The notes below the pieces were generated by a model that did not search any database, was not told where the DNA came from, and saw only the letters and a list, made by a program, of their open reading frames with translations. The position numbers and the translations under genes are program-made. Below are positions 18,421 to 28,153 of a stretch of 64,000 nucleotides of DNA, piece by piece; the stretch's first letter is position 1, and every line of letters starts with the position of its first letter. This stretch comes from Dictyobacter vulcani (GTDB taxonomy: Bacteria > Chloroflexota > Ktedonobacteria > Ktedonobacterales > Ktedonobacteraceae): contig NZ_BKZW01000001.1 of the NCBI RefSeq assembly GCF_008974265.1, forward strand, positions 3,720,001-3,784,000. The letters are read 5' to 3'.

Positions 18421-20199
18421 TTGTCACATCAGCATATTGAATATCTGGCTCAAGAGCTTTACTCCACGAGCTCAGAAAGACGCAGGAAAGCGGCAGAGGC
18501 ACTGCGTCAGCTTGGAGAACCAGGAGGGCAGATCTTGCTCGAGTCGTTTATTCGCATGATGCTACTTGATACGACCCCGCTGCGGGTGGCCTCGGCAGAC
18601 ATTTTGCGTGAATGGTGTGAATATGTCCCGCTCGAGCCATTGTTCCTGGCGATGCAGGATACCAATGAGCGGGTTCGATCTGCCGCAAAGTGGGTTCTGG
18701 CAGATGTCGGGGCACATGCTCCTCAGGAGGGCTTGATGCCTCATCTTACCGATCCTGATGCAGAAGTGCGCGAAGCCGTTCTCTATGCGCTTGGGACGCA
18801 GGCTCCAGTTGCCATGGTGCTGGAGGCGTTAGATGCGCCGGAGGAGGGATTACGTGAGGTGGCTACCTATCTGATTGATATGATGGGAGTGCAAGTACCT
18901 GTTGAGTTGCTCATCACTATGCTACAGAGTGAGAATGCTCAGAGGCGCGCTGCGGCAGTAAGAGTACTTGGGACTTTAGGGGAGCATATCTCTCTTGAAC
19001 TCTTAATCGAGGCTCTCCAAGATACAGAGGAAAATGTCCGGTTGGAAGCCATCAGGGCTCTTGCCCGTTCAAGCGAACGGATGCCACAAACCGAGTTACG
19101 CACCTTCCTTGATGACGTCAATCAATCGATTCAGCGGGAAGCGACAAAAGTGCTGGCCAGCGTTGGTGATCCGGAGGCTCTCTCAATCATTGTGGGCTGG
19201 CTGCATGCAGACGATGAATGGGCACGTGAAAATGCCCTGGTCTGGTTATGTACACCAATTGTTGACATGGGAAATGCGATTGCTCGACATCTTCCTATTG
19301 AAGAATTGCTGCATCTGCTCAAGGATGAGTGGTGGCCGGTAGGATATATGACCGCCAGGATGATTGCGATGTTGGGTGTGGACGCACCATGGGCTGAACT
19401 GCTCGCTTTGCTGTCTGATCCCTTGCCTCAGGCATGCAACGCTGCCTTGCATGCCTTGGCACTACTAGGAGCAGAAATCCCTTTGAGCCAATATATTCCC
19501 ATCGAACCTGTGTTGATTGTTTTGGATGACGAAGATAGAGAGATGCGTCGAAAAGCAGCCGAGGTGCTCAACTATTTTGATGTATCTGTGCCAGTAGAGA
19601 GGCTATTACTCCACCTCGACAATGAGAATGTGGAAATCGCAGGTCTCATCGCAAAGCAAGGACGGCAGGAAGGGATAGATATCCTTGTTGCCAATCTTCG
19701 CACGAGGGATCGAGCTAGTTTTGCTGTTGCAGCTCTCGGAGAATTAGGCGAACAAGCTCCAGTAGAGTCTTTGCTTGCCGCACTCCATACGAGTGATACA
19801 TTTGTGCGTCAGCGTGTGGCAGTAGCCCTCTATGAGACCCACCCTGAACTGCTTCCACTGCTCGTGCCAGATCTCGTAGAAACGCTCTGTACCGGAAAGG
19901 TGGGACCTCTACTAGAGCCACAGCAAGACATCATGATTGCGCAGGCTCTGGCTGCGTTGCACAGTCCACACCCTACTCTGCTCGCGTGGTTTGATCAAGC
20001 TCTGGACAGTTCCTATTGGGAAGTGCGCATGTGGGCTATCATTGGATTGAGTGGGATGGCACCGCATGTGTTTGAATCAACTATTGAGAAGTTACAGCGC
20101 CTGTACAACGATCCAGAATCAGCCAGTGTGCGCGAAGCCGCGCACCGTACACTTGAAACTCTTGAGCTACGAACCGCTACGGATGAACATTGGGGGTAA
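18421..20199 (+). CDS. HEAT-repeat (PBS-lyase-like repeat) protein
   Basis: About 592 residues built of ~15 helical-pair repeats of the HEAT / phycobilisome-lyase type. Typical units are ERVRSAAKWVLADVG, EVREAVLYALG, RRAAAVRVLGTLGEH and NVRLEAIRALA. No catalytic domain is present. It should be a curved scaffold for protein binding. No ATG start fits; TTG 18421 with AAAGGGA eight bases upstream is preferred, while TTG 18400 would add seven residues. It stands alone, and nothing in the context reveals the partner. Confidence 0.85.
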   Translation: MSHQHIEYLAQELYSTSSERRRKAAEALRQLGEPGGQILLESFIRMMLLDTTPLRVASADILREWCEYVPLEPLFLAMQDTNERVRSAAKWVLADVGAHAPQEGLMPHLTDPDAEVREAVLYALGTQAPVAMVLEALDAPEEGLREVATYLIDMMGVQVPVELLITMLQSENAQRRAAAVRVLGTLGEHISLELLIEALQDTEENVRLEAIRALARSSERMPQTELRTFLDDVNQSIQREATKVLASVGDPEALSIIVGWLHADDEWARENALVWLCTPIVDMGNAIARHLPIEELLHLLKDEWWPVGYMTARMIAMLGVDAPWAELLALLSDPLPQACNAALHALALLGAEIPLSQYIPIEPVLIVLDDEDREMRRKAAEVLNYFDVSVPVERLLLHLDNENVEIAGLIAKQGRQEGIDILVANLRTRDRASFAVAALGELGEQAPVESLLAALHTSDTFVRQRVAVALYETHPELLPLLVPDLVETLCTGKVGPLLEPQQDIMIAQALAALHSPHPTLLAWFDQALDSSYWEVRMWAIIGLSGMAPHVFESTIEKLQRLYNDPESASVREAAHRTLETLELRTATDEHWG

Positions 20200-20481
20200 G
20201 CCACAGGTTGTGAAAAGGTACAAAAAGTGAGGCTTTGAAAAACTTTCTGTGGGGATGGGCAAGAAGAGATATGTAGAGCGCAATAGCGCCTGGTTTTGTG
20301 CTCCATTACAAATGGATGATTTTTTCGTGCGCCATATATGTTCCTGATACCTCAGACTTGGATGTTCCCTGATGAGTATGATTTTTCGCATATGTATGTC
20401 ACCCGCGCCTGTTTTTACTAGTTGTGTTCTTCTTATATCTTTCCCAGTTTTGTCTGGTTTCTTTCTTGCTGGCTGAATCCT

Positions 20482-21293
20482 TTAGGTAGATGGTCGATCC
20501 CATAGAGCGCCTGTGAAGTTCGTTTCTGGTTGCAGCGTTATTTGCATAATGAGGAGCCAGGGAATGTTCCGTAGATCCGCCTCTTGCAAGTTTGCTCCGG
20601 TCAGTATGGCGTCGCTTAAATTGGCCTTTCTGAGATCTGCCCAGCTCAAATCGGCCCCACTCAGATCTGAGTGGTCTAAGTTGGCGCCGCACAAATTGGC
20701 TTGTTTCAGGTCTGCCTCTTGTAAGTTTGCATGGCTCAATTCGATGTCACTCAAATCTACCAGGCTCAAATGGGACCAGCGCAGATCTGCCATTCTAAAG
20801 CTGGCCCATGTACATCTGCTCCACTCAGTTGTATCTCTATCAGGGTGGCTTGCAACAGGTTAGACATTCTTAAACGAGCACCCCTTAAGTCTGACCCACT
20901 TAAGTCGGATCGGTACAAATTAGCTCCACTTAAGTTGGCATTTCTCAAATCGGCCTGATTCAGGTTGGCCTCCCGTAAGTTTGCTCCCTGCAAATTGGCC
21001 ATGTTCAAATTAATCCAGAATGAATCGATCTTCTCTAGATGAGCACCACTCAGGTTTACCTCAACCAGCTTCGCTCTGAAGAGATTGGCTTTATGTAAGT
21101 TTGCCTTTCTGAGATTTGCCCAACTCAAGTCAGTTCCGCGTAAGTTGGCTCTACTAAGATTGGCAGTGCTGAAATCGGATTTTGACAGGTCTGCATTGCT
21201 AAGATCTGGAATGACTTCAGGATAATTCAGTCTCCATTGATTCCAGGATAGTGCTCCCAACGTGAGTTGCTCAATATGTGTTTGATTGGCTAT
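20482..21293 (-). pseudogene. Pentapeptide-repeat protein, frameshifted and without a standard start codon
   Basis: A paralogue of the gene at 12569-13488. The N-terminal cap ANQTHIEQLTLGALSWNQW matches the other protein's MANQEHLALLQQGVEAWNSW. Where that one has ATG this one has ATA (21291-21293), with a perfect AGGAGG seven bases upstream; CTG at 21294-21296 is an alternative. About 35 A(D/N)LXX repeats follow. The frame breaks at a run of three C (20805-20807); one more C links ADVHG to ASFRMADLRWSH. It ends in a non-repeat tail at 20482. The role is unknown. Confidence 0.75.
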
Positions 21294-21585
21294 CAGGATA
21301 CCTCCTCAGGTTTTATGTGCCGTTAGTATATTGGTCTACGAGCTTGTATATCTCACGCTATTAGCCATGCTCGCGCGAAGTGCATGATCCTTGCACGGAA
21401 GATGACAGAGATCCAAGATTCGGGGATTATGATACTCTTTTCAATTTTGATAGAGAATGCTTGTTTATAATATATTTAATGTATATACATATTTTATTCT
21501 TTTGAGCTGTAATACCTCTATGAGTGGGTAGAAGACTATGCTTGAGCTGTTAATGCTGATGTAAACATCAAGAGGATAATGAGGC

Positions 21586-22197
21586 TTAAAAGTTCCTTTG
21601 ATTATGTGCTCTTTTCCGTTTGGCTTGTCTACGTGTCGCCTGGAGGTCCATGCCTCGGTAAAGGGTATCAACAGAGAACTGGATAGTGAGGTGTTCAAGG
21701 TTGACGGTGCTTCCTGGCCCGTAGGTGCGCAGTTTCCATCCATCATCTTCCCGGTGGTATACCTCTATCCATATGCTGAAGGAATCAACGAGTACATACT
21801 CCTGGATACTCGGATGTGCGAGGTAGGCACGAAGTTTTTCTCCTGTATCGATGGCCTCGGTACTGGGTGAGAGAACTTCAATGACTATGCAAGGATGAAG
21901 AATAGCATTGTCCAGAGCATGATCGCTTTCCTCACAGCTTACACTCAGATTTGGATAGACATAGTAGGACTCAGATAATTCCAGGCGAATGTCAGAATTA
22001 TAGGTCCAGCAAGAGCTCATTTCTAAAGCTCGCTCTATGACAGCTCCCAGGCGGGAACTGAGCGCAGAATGGTAGGTGCTCCCACCGGCAAGCATCCGGA
22101 CTTCTCCATCAAGATATTCATAGCGTGCATCCTGGCTGTTATTGTCAAGTGCCAGATAGTCTTCTCTGCTCATGAATAGATACTCTGGAAGCGCCAT
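21586..22197 (-). CDS. Uma2 family (DUF820) restriction-endonuclease-fold protein with an altered active site
   Basis: 203 residues typical of the Uma2 family: MSREDYLALDNNSQDARYEY at the N-terminus, SDIRLEL, YPNLSV, CIVIEVLSPST and KLRAYLAHPSIQEYVLVD. The fold is PD-(D/E)xK. The active-site E107 and K121 are present, but the usual Asp in YPD is Asn (N83), so cleavage activity is doubtful. Uma2 proteins are abundant in Chloroflexota and cyanobacteria, and their function is unknown. The basic tail (RRQAKRKR) may bind nucleic acid. Confidence 0.85.
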   Translation of the reverse strand: MALPEYLFMSREDYLALDNNSQDARYEYLDGEVRMLAGGSTYHSALSSRLGAVIERALEMSSCWTYNSDIRLELSESYYVYPNLSVSCEESDHALDNAILHPCIVIEVLSPSTEAIDTGEKLRAYLAHPSIQEYVLVDSFSIWIEVYHREDDGWKLRTYGPGSTVNLEHLTIQFSVDTLYRGMDLQATRRQAKRKRAHNQRNF

Positions 22198-22924
22198 TGT
22201 TTCTCCTTTAATGCTGCTACTTTCTCATGTAATGGCTTAGTTCTTGAGAGCATACCATATTTTCTTTCAAAGTGTATGAGGGCCTTGAATATCGTGCGAT
22301 GTGCTAATCGCTTATCTTGAGTGAGGAGCCTCAGAACTCCTCCAGGCAAGTGTCCAAGCCTGTCACCATCTTCTGCGTGCGTTCCTGGTAACGGGAGGGT
22401 GCGAAGCCAGAGGAAATGTCTAAGGGGAAGTTTAGCCACAAAGCGGAACCGGGCTAGGTGAAGAGCGGACGGGTGAACGCGAGTGAACCCTTGATGAGGC
22501 TGCGTTAGGCACTGGTCATCGGAATGTGGATAACAAAGACGATGATGTTGGGAGAAAGATGAAGGGACGGTATTCCTCTTCATGAAGGCTGGCAGGCGAT
22601 ATTCCTGTCAGCTAGGACACCAGACCTCCCCGCAGTAAAGAGGGCACCCACCCCGCTCATATCTCGGATATGCGGGACACAGGAACCCCGATAGGGTCTA
22701 CTAGCAATGGTAGTCAGCCAACCGTAAGGAAGGCCTAACTCCCTAGCGGGAACAGGAGGAACCAAGAAGCGAACGCCGCCAGCCGTAAGGCAAAAGGGAA
22801 GACATAACCTGGCGGATAGGACCATCATAGCAGCTGGAGATATCCAGATCGAAAGGTCGCAAACGTGGTTCTGGTGAATCACCCAAAGAACGATGTGAAG
22901 ATTACTCATTGAGGGAAAAGTTAG

Positions 22925-24616
22925 ATGCAAGGCAAAACCTTAGCAAACGGAACCGAAACGCACCCCGACACCAACTGGAACGGCATTGACTGGCACCAGC
23001 AGGAGCGGCGTGTTCGTAATCTGAGACAGCGGATCTTTCGGGCAACCCAGGCGGGCGATGGGAAACGCGTCCGCTCGCTCCAAAAGCTCATGTTGCGCAG
23101 TCGTGCGAACCGTTTGGTGAGCGTGAGACGAGTTGCGCAACTCAACACTGGCAAAAATACGCCGGGAGTGGATAAGGTTCTCTTAAAAACACCAGCCGCC
23201 AGAGGTCGAATGGTCGATCATCTCGGTCACTACTTCCTTTGGACGGCCAAACCCGCGCGTCGCGTGTACATCCCGAAGGCAAATGGCAAACAACGCCCAC
23301 TCGGAATCCCTGTAATGATAGACCGCTGCATTCAAGCAATGGTCAAGAATGCCCTTGAACCAAGCTGGGAAGCTCGATTTGAAGGATGTAGTTACGGATT
23401 TCGACCGGGTAGGGGGTGCCATGATGCTATCGAGAAAATCTACAGGCTAGCTCGCCCAAACAAGCGAAAGAAATGGGTTCTCGACGCCGATATCAAAGGC
23501 GCGTTCGACAACATTTCGCATGAGCACCTGCTCAAAACCATTGGAAGCGTTCCAGGGTGTGAACTCATCAAGCAGTGGCTAAAAGCAGGATACATGGATA
23601 AAGGAGTGTTTTACGAAACAGAGGCGGGAACGCCTCAAGGTGGCGTGATCAGTCCGTTACTCGCCAACATTGCTCTTCACGGAATGGAAGAAGCGTTGCA
23701 GATCAAGCATCGAAAACGTGGTGAACTGGACAGCAAACGAGCATTAGTGAGGTACGCAGACGACTTCTGTGTGTTTTGTGAGAGCCAGGAAGATGCCGAA
23801 AAGGTCAAACAGATCCTTACTGAATGGTTGGGCAAACGAGGGTTAGCTCTTTCACCAGAGAAAACCCACATTGTTCATCTGACAGAAGGGATCAACTTCC
23901 TGGGCTTTAACATGCGACACTACAAAGCCGCAAACACAAAAACAGGATGGAAGCTGCTGACCAAACCAAGCAAAGAAGCGGTACAGAAACATCGAGAGAA
24001 GATGAAGCAGGAATGGGAAGCGGTCCGAGGATGGACAATGCAGAAAATCCTGTGGAAACTTAACCCGATCATTCGCGGATGGGTGAACTATTACCGAACG
24101 GGAACAGCCAAGGAAACATTCAACAAGCTTGATAACTGGATGTTTTACAAAGAGGTAAGGCACGTCAAGCGAATGCACCCCCACAAACCCAAGAAATGGC
24201 AACAACGCAAATATTGGGGGAAGTTCAACCTGGACAGGCAAGACCATTGGGTGTTTGGAGACAGACAAACAGGTCAACACCTGCTCAAATACCGATGGTT
24301 TCCCATTGAGAGGCACATCCTGGTCAAAGGAACGGCGTCACCTGACGATCGAACCCTGAAAGACTACTGGCAGAGAAGAAACGCGGCAAAAGCCAAAGAT
24401 CTTACACCCAGTAGGCAGAAGATCGCCAAGAGACAACAGGGAATTTGCCTGGAATGTCGAGAGACGCTCTTCAACGACGAGGAGCTTCATGTGCATCACA
24501 GGATACCAAAGGCAAAGGGTGGAAAAAGCAACTACGGCAATCTCGTGTTAGTACACGCATTCTGCCATCAAAAGATCCACGCTGGAGAGGATGTAAAAGA
24601 TGAGCTATCGGGGTAG
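22925..24616 (+). CDS. ltrA: Group II intron reverse transcriptase/maturase
   Basis: 563 residues. The reverse-transcriptase fingers-palm has GVDK, RPLGIP, YGFRPGRG, the DADIKGAFDNI box and the catalytic YADD (277-280). The maturase X domain follows (WKLNPIIRGWVNYYR). The C-terminus has an HNH endonuclease (CLECRETL, then HVHHRIPKAKGGKSNYGNLVLVHAFCHQKIH). It helps the intron fold and splice and copies it into DNA target sites. All catalytic residues are present, so the intron is potentially active. The closest group by memory is the chloroplast-like (CL) class, with a long RT and HNH. Confidence 0.93.
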   Translation: MQGKTLANGTETHPDTNWNGIDWHQQERRVRNLRQRIFRATQAGDGKRVRSLQKLMLRSRANRLVSVRRVAQLNTGKNTPGVDKVLLKTPAARGRMVDHLGHYFLWTAKPARRVYIPKANGKQRPLGIPVMIDRCIQAMVKNALEPSWEARFEGCSYGFRPGRGCHDAIEKIYRLARPNKRKKWVLDADIKGAFDNISHEHLLKTIGSVPGCELIKQWLKAGYMDKGVFYETEAGTPQGGVISPLLANIALHGMEEALQIKHRKRGELDSKRALVRYADDFCVFCESQEDAEKVKQILTEWLGKRGLALSPEKTHIVHLTEGINFLGFNMRHYKAANTKTGWKLLTKPSKEAVQKHREKMKQEWEAVRGWTMQKILWKLNPIIRGWVNYYRTGTAKETFNKLDNWMFYKEVRHVKRMHPHKPKKWQQRKYWGKFNLDRQDHWVFGDRQTGQHLLKYRWFPIERHILVKGTASPDDRTLKDYWQRRNAAKAKDLTPSRQKIAKRQQGICLECRETLFNDEELHVHHRIPKAKGGKSNYGNLVLVHAFCHQKIHAGEDVKDELSG

Positions 24617-24635
24617 GGAAGTTCGTGATTTGCTT

Positions 24636-24669
24636 GAGCGGCTTGAAGGGAAACTTTCACGGGCCGTTC
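24636..24669 (+). ncRNA. Group II intron domain V
   Basis: 34-nt hairpin beginning GAGCGGC and ending GCCGTTC, capped by a GAAA tetraloop. The catalytic AGC triad is at 24637-24639 and there is a bulge in the 3' arm. It is followed by domain VI and the intron 3' end. Confidence 0.8.
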
Positions 24670-24711
24670 TGAGGGGGCCGAGGGGCAGCAATGCTCACTC
24701 GGCTACCCGAC

Positions 24712-25402
24712 TGCTGAAAGAGCAACTGGGAAGAAGTGGGCCGTGTCGTGTCTATCGGGAGCAATATGTATGTATTCCGGGCCTGCCCTTGGTCGTTCTT
24801 GATGTGGTGGTTACCTGCGATGTTGGAGAGAGAGATAAAGACACCCGTCGCTGTTTCTCCGCCTTTGGGCAGCAGAGACGAGGCGTTGGTGCAACTCCAG
24901 ACCACTTGAGGGCTGAGAAGAGGTGCCCGTAAGCGTCTGGTGAGCGTCCCCAAAATGGGAATGTGTTGACGCGTATGGCCTTCTCGCCAGAGAAGAAGCC
25001 GCTCTTCGAGCTGACTGCAAAATGGCTGCCTGGTGGGAGAAGCCACTCCCGCTTTGAAACTGGGAATCCATCCTGAAATAGAGCGACCTGCAATTTTGAA
25101 ACACTCAATGCTATCGACAGGCGGTGTACCACTGAAATGATGCCTGCAGGTACCTTGCTCCTCACGTGCCCCTATACTCCTCCCCGTCTTTTCAGATGTT
25201 ACTCCACACGTACCCTGTGCCTGCCCCACCGTTGTCCCCTCCTGTTTTGGTATGCTTGCTCGGGAGCCAGATGGTACGGGAGGTGGAAACCATAAGGTGT
25301 GTGCTGGCACTCATCAGGGAGCGTGTCCAGATGACTCGTGCCGTCCGTATAGATGGTCCGCTTTGCTGAAAAGGATAAGAAAAAGAAGCGTCGCGTGAGA
25401 AA
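24712..25402. other. 691 bp without a recognisable gene (possible degraded leftward gene)
   Basis: Several long leftward frames overlap here, none of recognised family. One ends in ILLPIDTTRPTSSQLLFQ at the intron border and continues across the spliced junction for ~20 residues, so a decayed gene on the minus strand is possible. A second fragment near 25200-25380 reads TDGTSHLDTLPDECQHTPYG. No repeats or terminator were seen. Confidence 0.35.
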
Positions 25403-27997
25403 GTGAGTCATATGCAACAGAATATCTTTCGTTCGAGCAGGGACCCTTGGCCAGAGATGGAGCAGGCGCTAGAGCGGGCTATTGAGCTCTCTGTAGGAAG
25501 AAAAGAGTACACCATTGCCGATGGGCGGCTGGTCTATGAGCAGCATCGTCACTATCGCTACGCTTTTACCCTGGCGTCGTCGTGAGACCTGCCCGACGGC
25601 ACAGACTTCCAATTACAGAGTTCAGATTTCGACCACCTGCTCGTGGAGTTGTCGAACACGAAGGATGATTGTGTCACGATTACCGTCACACAGCGCTTGC
25701 CGGAGCGCACGCTCTCATGTGCACACCTGGTAATTGAACGTGCGCATCTCCTGCGCAAAATGAAAGACGTGTTGGTTCAGTTCCACGCTTCTCCTGGCCT
25801 CGGCCTTAAGCTCTTTGGATATCGTGAGTGCATCGAGGAGACCGTTGCGTCCTCTCTTCTTGATACGATCAGCGACGTGTTTGTTCCTGACGATGCACAG
25901 CACCTGGCGATCCAGCGTGCGCTAGGCAGCGAGGTCCAGCTGATCCTGGGTCCTGGTGGAACCGGCAAAACCGACGTGCTGGCTGCTATTGCCATGCTGC
26001 ATGCTGTTCTGTATAAGCGTCGCGTTCTGATTGCCTCGCACACCAATATCGCGATTGATAATGCGATGATCCGTCTGGCGGCGTTCTTTCGCAAGCAGGG
26101 AATGGGCTGTTTTTTGGATAAACAGAACCTGGTCCGTGCGGGTAGTCCCCATCTGGCTGAATTGGAGACGGATGCGTACCGCCATGTGACGCTTTCCTCC
26201 ATCGTCAATGATGAGATAGCGTTACAGCGTGAGGAAATTGCCCGGATAGAACGCAGGCGCGAAGAGGTGCTGTCCGCTATCGCCACGTATCAGGAAGCAT
26301 TTCCTGGACATGCCCGTGCCTGAAACCAGCGCCAGGAGGAGCTGCTTTGTCAGCGGAAACGGGCCCAAACGGAATTGGAACGTCTGGAAGCCGAAGAGCA
26401 ACGCCGCCTGACCCCCATCCTGGCACAACTTTCGTCGCTGCAACAACGCGATACCGAGGCAACCCAGGCCCTGAAGGTCGCGAAAGCAACGTGTCAGGCT
26501 GAGGAAGCGCAGCTTGAGCCGTTGAAGCAGTGCTATGACACGCAGTGGCCACGCTATGAGTCCGCCTGGAAAAAGCTTGCACAGTTGCGTGAGTACCCGC
26601 CTGTTGTCCGCTTTTTTGTCCAGCTTTGGACTGACGTATGGGAACAGCCGCTGGAAGCCAGTATCCAGGATCTTGCTGCGCCGCTGCGTACCCTGCAAGG
26701 CCAGATGGGCCCTCTCCAGAAGCGGGTTGCCAAAGCCACGCAGGACGCTGAGTGGGCAGAGAAACGACACAACACGCTCTAGGCCGAGATGGCCACCTGG
26801 ACTCGAATGCGTGATACTCAACTGGCATCGTATCTGCAAGCGAAGGTCGCCCTGACGCAGGAACTGGAGGAACTGGAACGTGAACTTCAAGCAGGCCATG
26901 AGCACCTTGCAGCGCTCGAGCAGGCGTTGGTCAAGGCTCGGCACACGCGAGATGTGATCGAAGATGGACTGGCACATCTTGATCAGCACGTCGAGGAGGC
27001 CAAACGAGAGGTCGCACGCTTTGTGCTGGAAGCAGCGCAAGTGGTGGGGACGACCCTGACCGGTTTGTATCTCAATCCGACGCTGCTCAATCAGCAGTGG
27101 GATGTGGTTATCATTGATGAGGGTTCAATGGCCCCTCCTCCGGCCGTGATGATTGCAGCCCAGTGTGCACGAGACCATGTGACTGTTGTCGGTGACCCAT
27201 TGCAACTTGCCCCCGTGTGCAAGATCAGAGATCCCAACGTTCCGCATTGGCAACAGGATCAGGACCTGGTCCAGCGCTGGCTGGGACGCGACGTCTTTTA
27301 TCATGGTGGCTATACCCTGCAGCAGGCCGGATCTGGGACGCATCACTGTGTTCTCCTGCCCTATCAGAGCCGGATGCACAGCGATATCTGTGACCTGGTG
27401 CGTGATCTAGTGTACCAGGGACTCCTCAAAAATCGCCATCCCGCTGCGCCGCGCCCAACGTTTGGACCGGAGCCGGATCATGCAGTGGTGCTCTACGATA
27501 CCGGAGGAACTGAACGGACGCTGGCGCTCAAGCCAAAAAGCGGCAGGTCGCGTTACAATCCTTATCACGCTGAGGTTGCGATCAAACTGGCTGAGCGGGT
27601 CTTGGCCGATATGCCCGGCAAGAGGCCGGAATGCATCGGGATCGTGACCCCTTATGCAGCTCAGCGAGACTTTATAAAAGAGTTGATCCGGGGAACGGCA
27701 CTGGAAACGTACGCGCGCGTCGGCACCGTCCATGCTTTTCAGGGTCTTGAGTTCGATGTGCTCGTTTTCGACACCGTGGAGTCGCCGGGGATCAGGATCT
27801 CTCGCTTTATGAGCGATCGATGGGGAACGGATGCCATGCGTTTGCTCAACGTGGCGGTGACCCGTGCCAGGCACAAGCTCCTGATCGTGGCAAACATGAG
27901 GTATATTCGTCAGCAGCCCGCATCTCACCTCTTACCGCAGATGATGGAGCTGGCATGTCAGAAGAAGTGTGTCCCTGCAGAAATGCTGGATGCGTAG
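25403..27997 (+). pseudogene. SF1 (Dna2/NAM7-like) helicase, interrupted by three in-frame stops
   Basis: One uninterrupted frame of 865 codons except for TGA at 25583-25585, TGA at 26321-26323 and TAG at 26780-26782; there is no frameshift. All superfamily-1 helicase motifs are present: Walker A GPGGTGKT, motif II VVIIDEGS, motif III VVGDPLQLAP, motif IV PYQSRMHSDI, motif V VGTVHAFQGLEFDV and motif VI NVAVTRARHK. A ~300-residue coiled coil lies between motifs Ia and II. The protein would be a 5'-3' helicase or nucleic-acid translocase of the Upf1/Dna2 type. As read it cannot be made in one piece. Start at GTG 25403 or ATG 25412. No partner gene is evident. Confidence 0.8.
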
Positions 27998-28153
27998 GTA
28001 TTTCTCTCCGTCCGCTTTTTCCATGTTGGAGATACCTCAGCTTACGTAGTGCCAGGCGTATGTATCGGGGAGGAGTATTTTTTTCTGCAGCAAGACATCG
28101 TTTATAATCTCTGATAGAGAGAAGTCGTTTAATATTTTTATGTGAGAGTATGG

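Larger units (their letters stand above)
22399..24711 (+). mobile_element. Group II intron (CL-type) with maturase gene
   Basis: The 5' boundary GTGCGAAGCC at 22399 matches the group II consensus GUGYG. The maturase reading frame sits in domain IV, and a 34-nt domain V lies at 24636-24669. A short domain VI then leads to a 3' end of the form CTACCCGAC (about 24711; uncertain by a few bases). Total about 2.3 kb. Removing it joins the flanks so that a leftward frame reads LLFQHSRYQERTQKM to a TGA at 22331-22333; the intron is therefore antisense to that possible frame and could not be spliced from its transcript. The protein, ribozyme ends and domain V all look intact. Confidence 0.85.

Noticed and set aside
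25403..27997. Programmed stop-codon reassignment (TGA/TAG read as amino acids)
   Set aside because: TGA and TAG end many intact genes in the window, so a general recoding is excluded; no SECIS-like element was seen.
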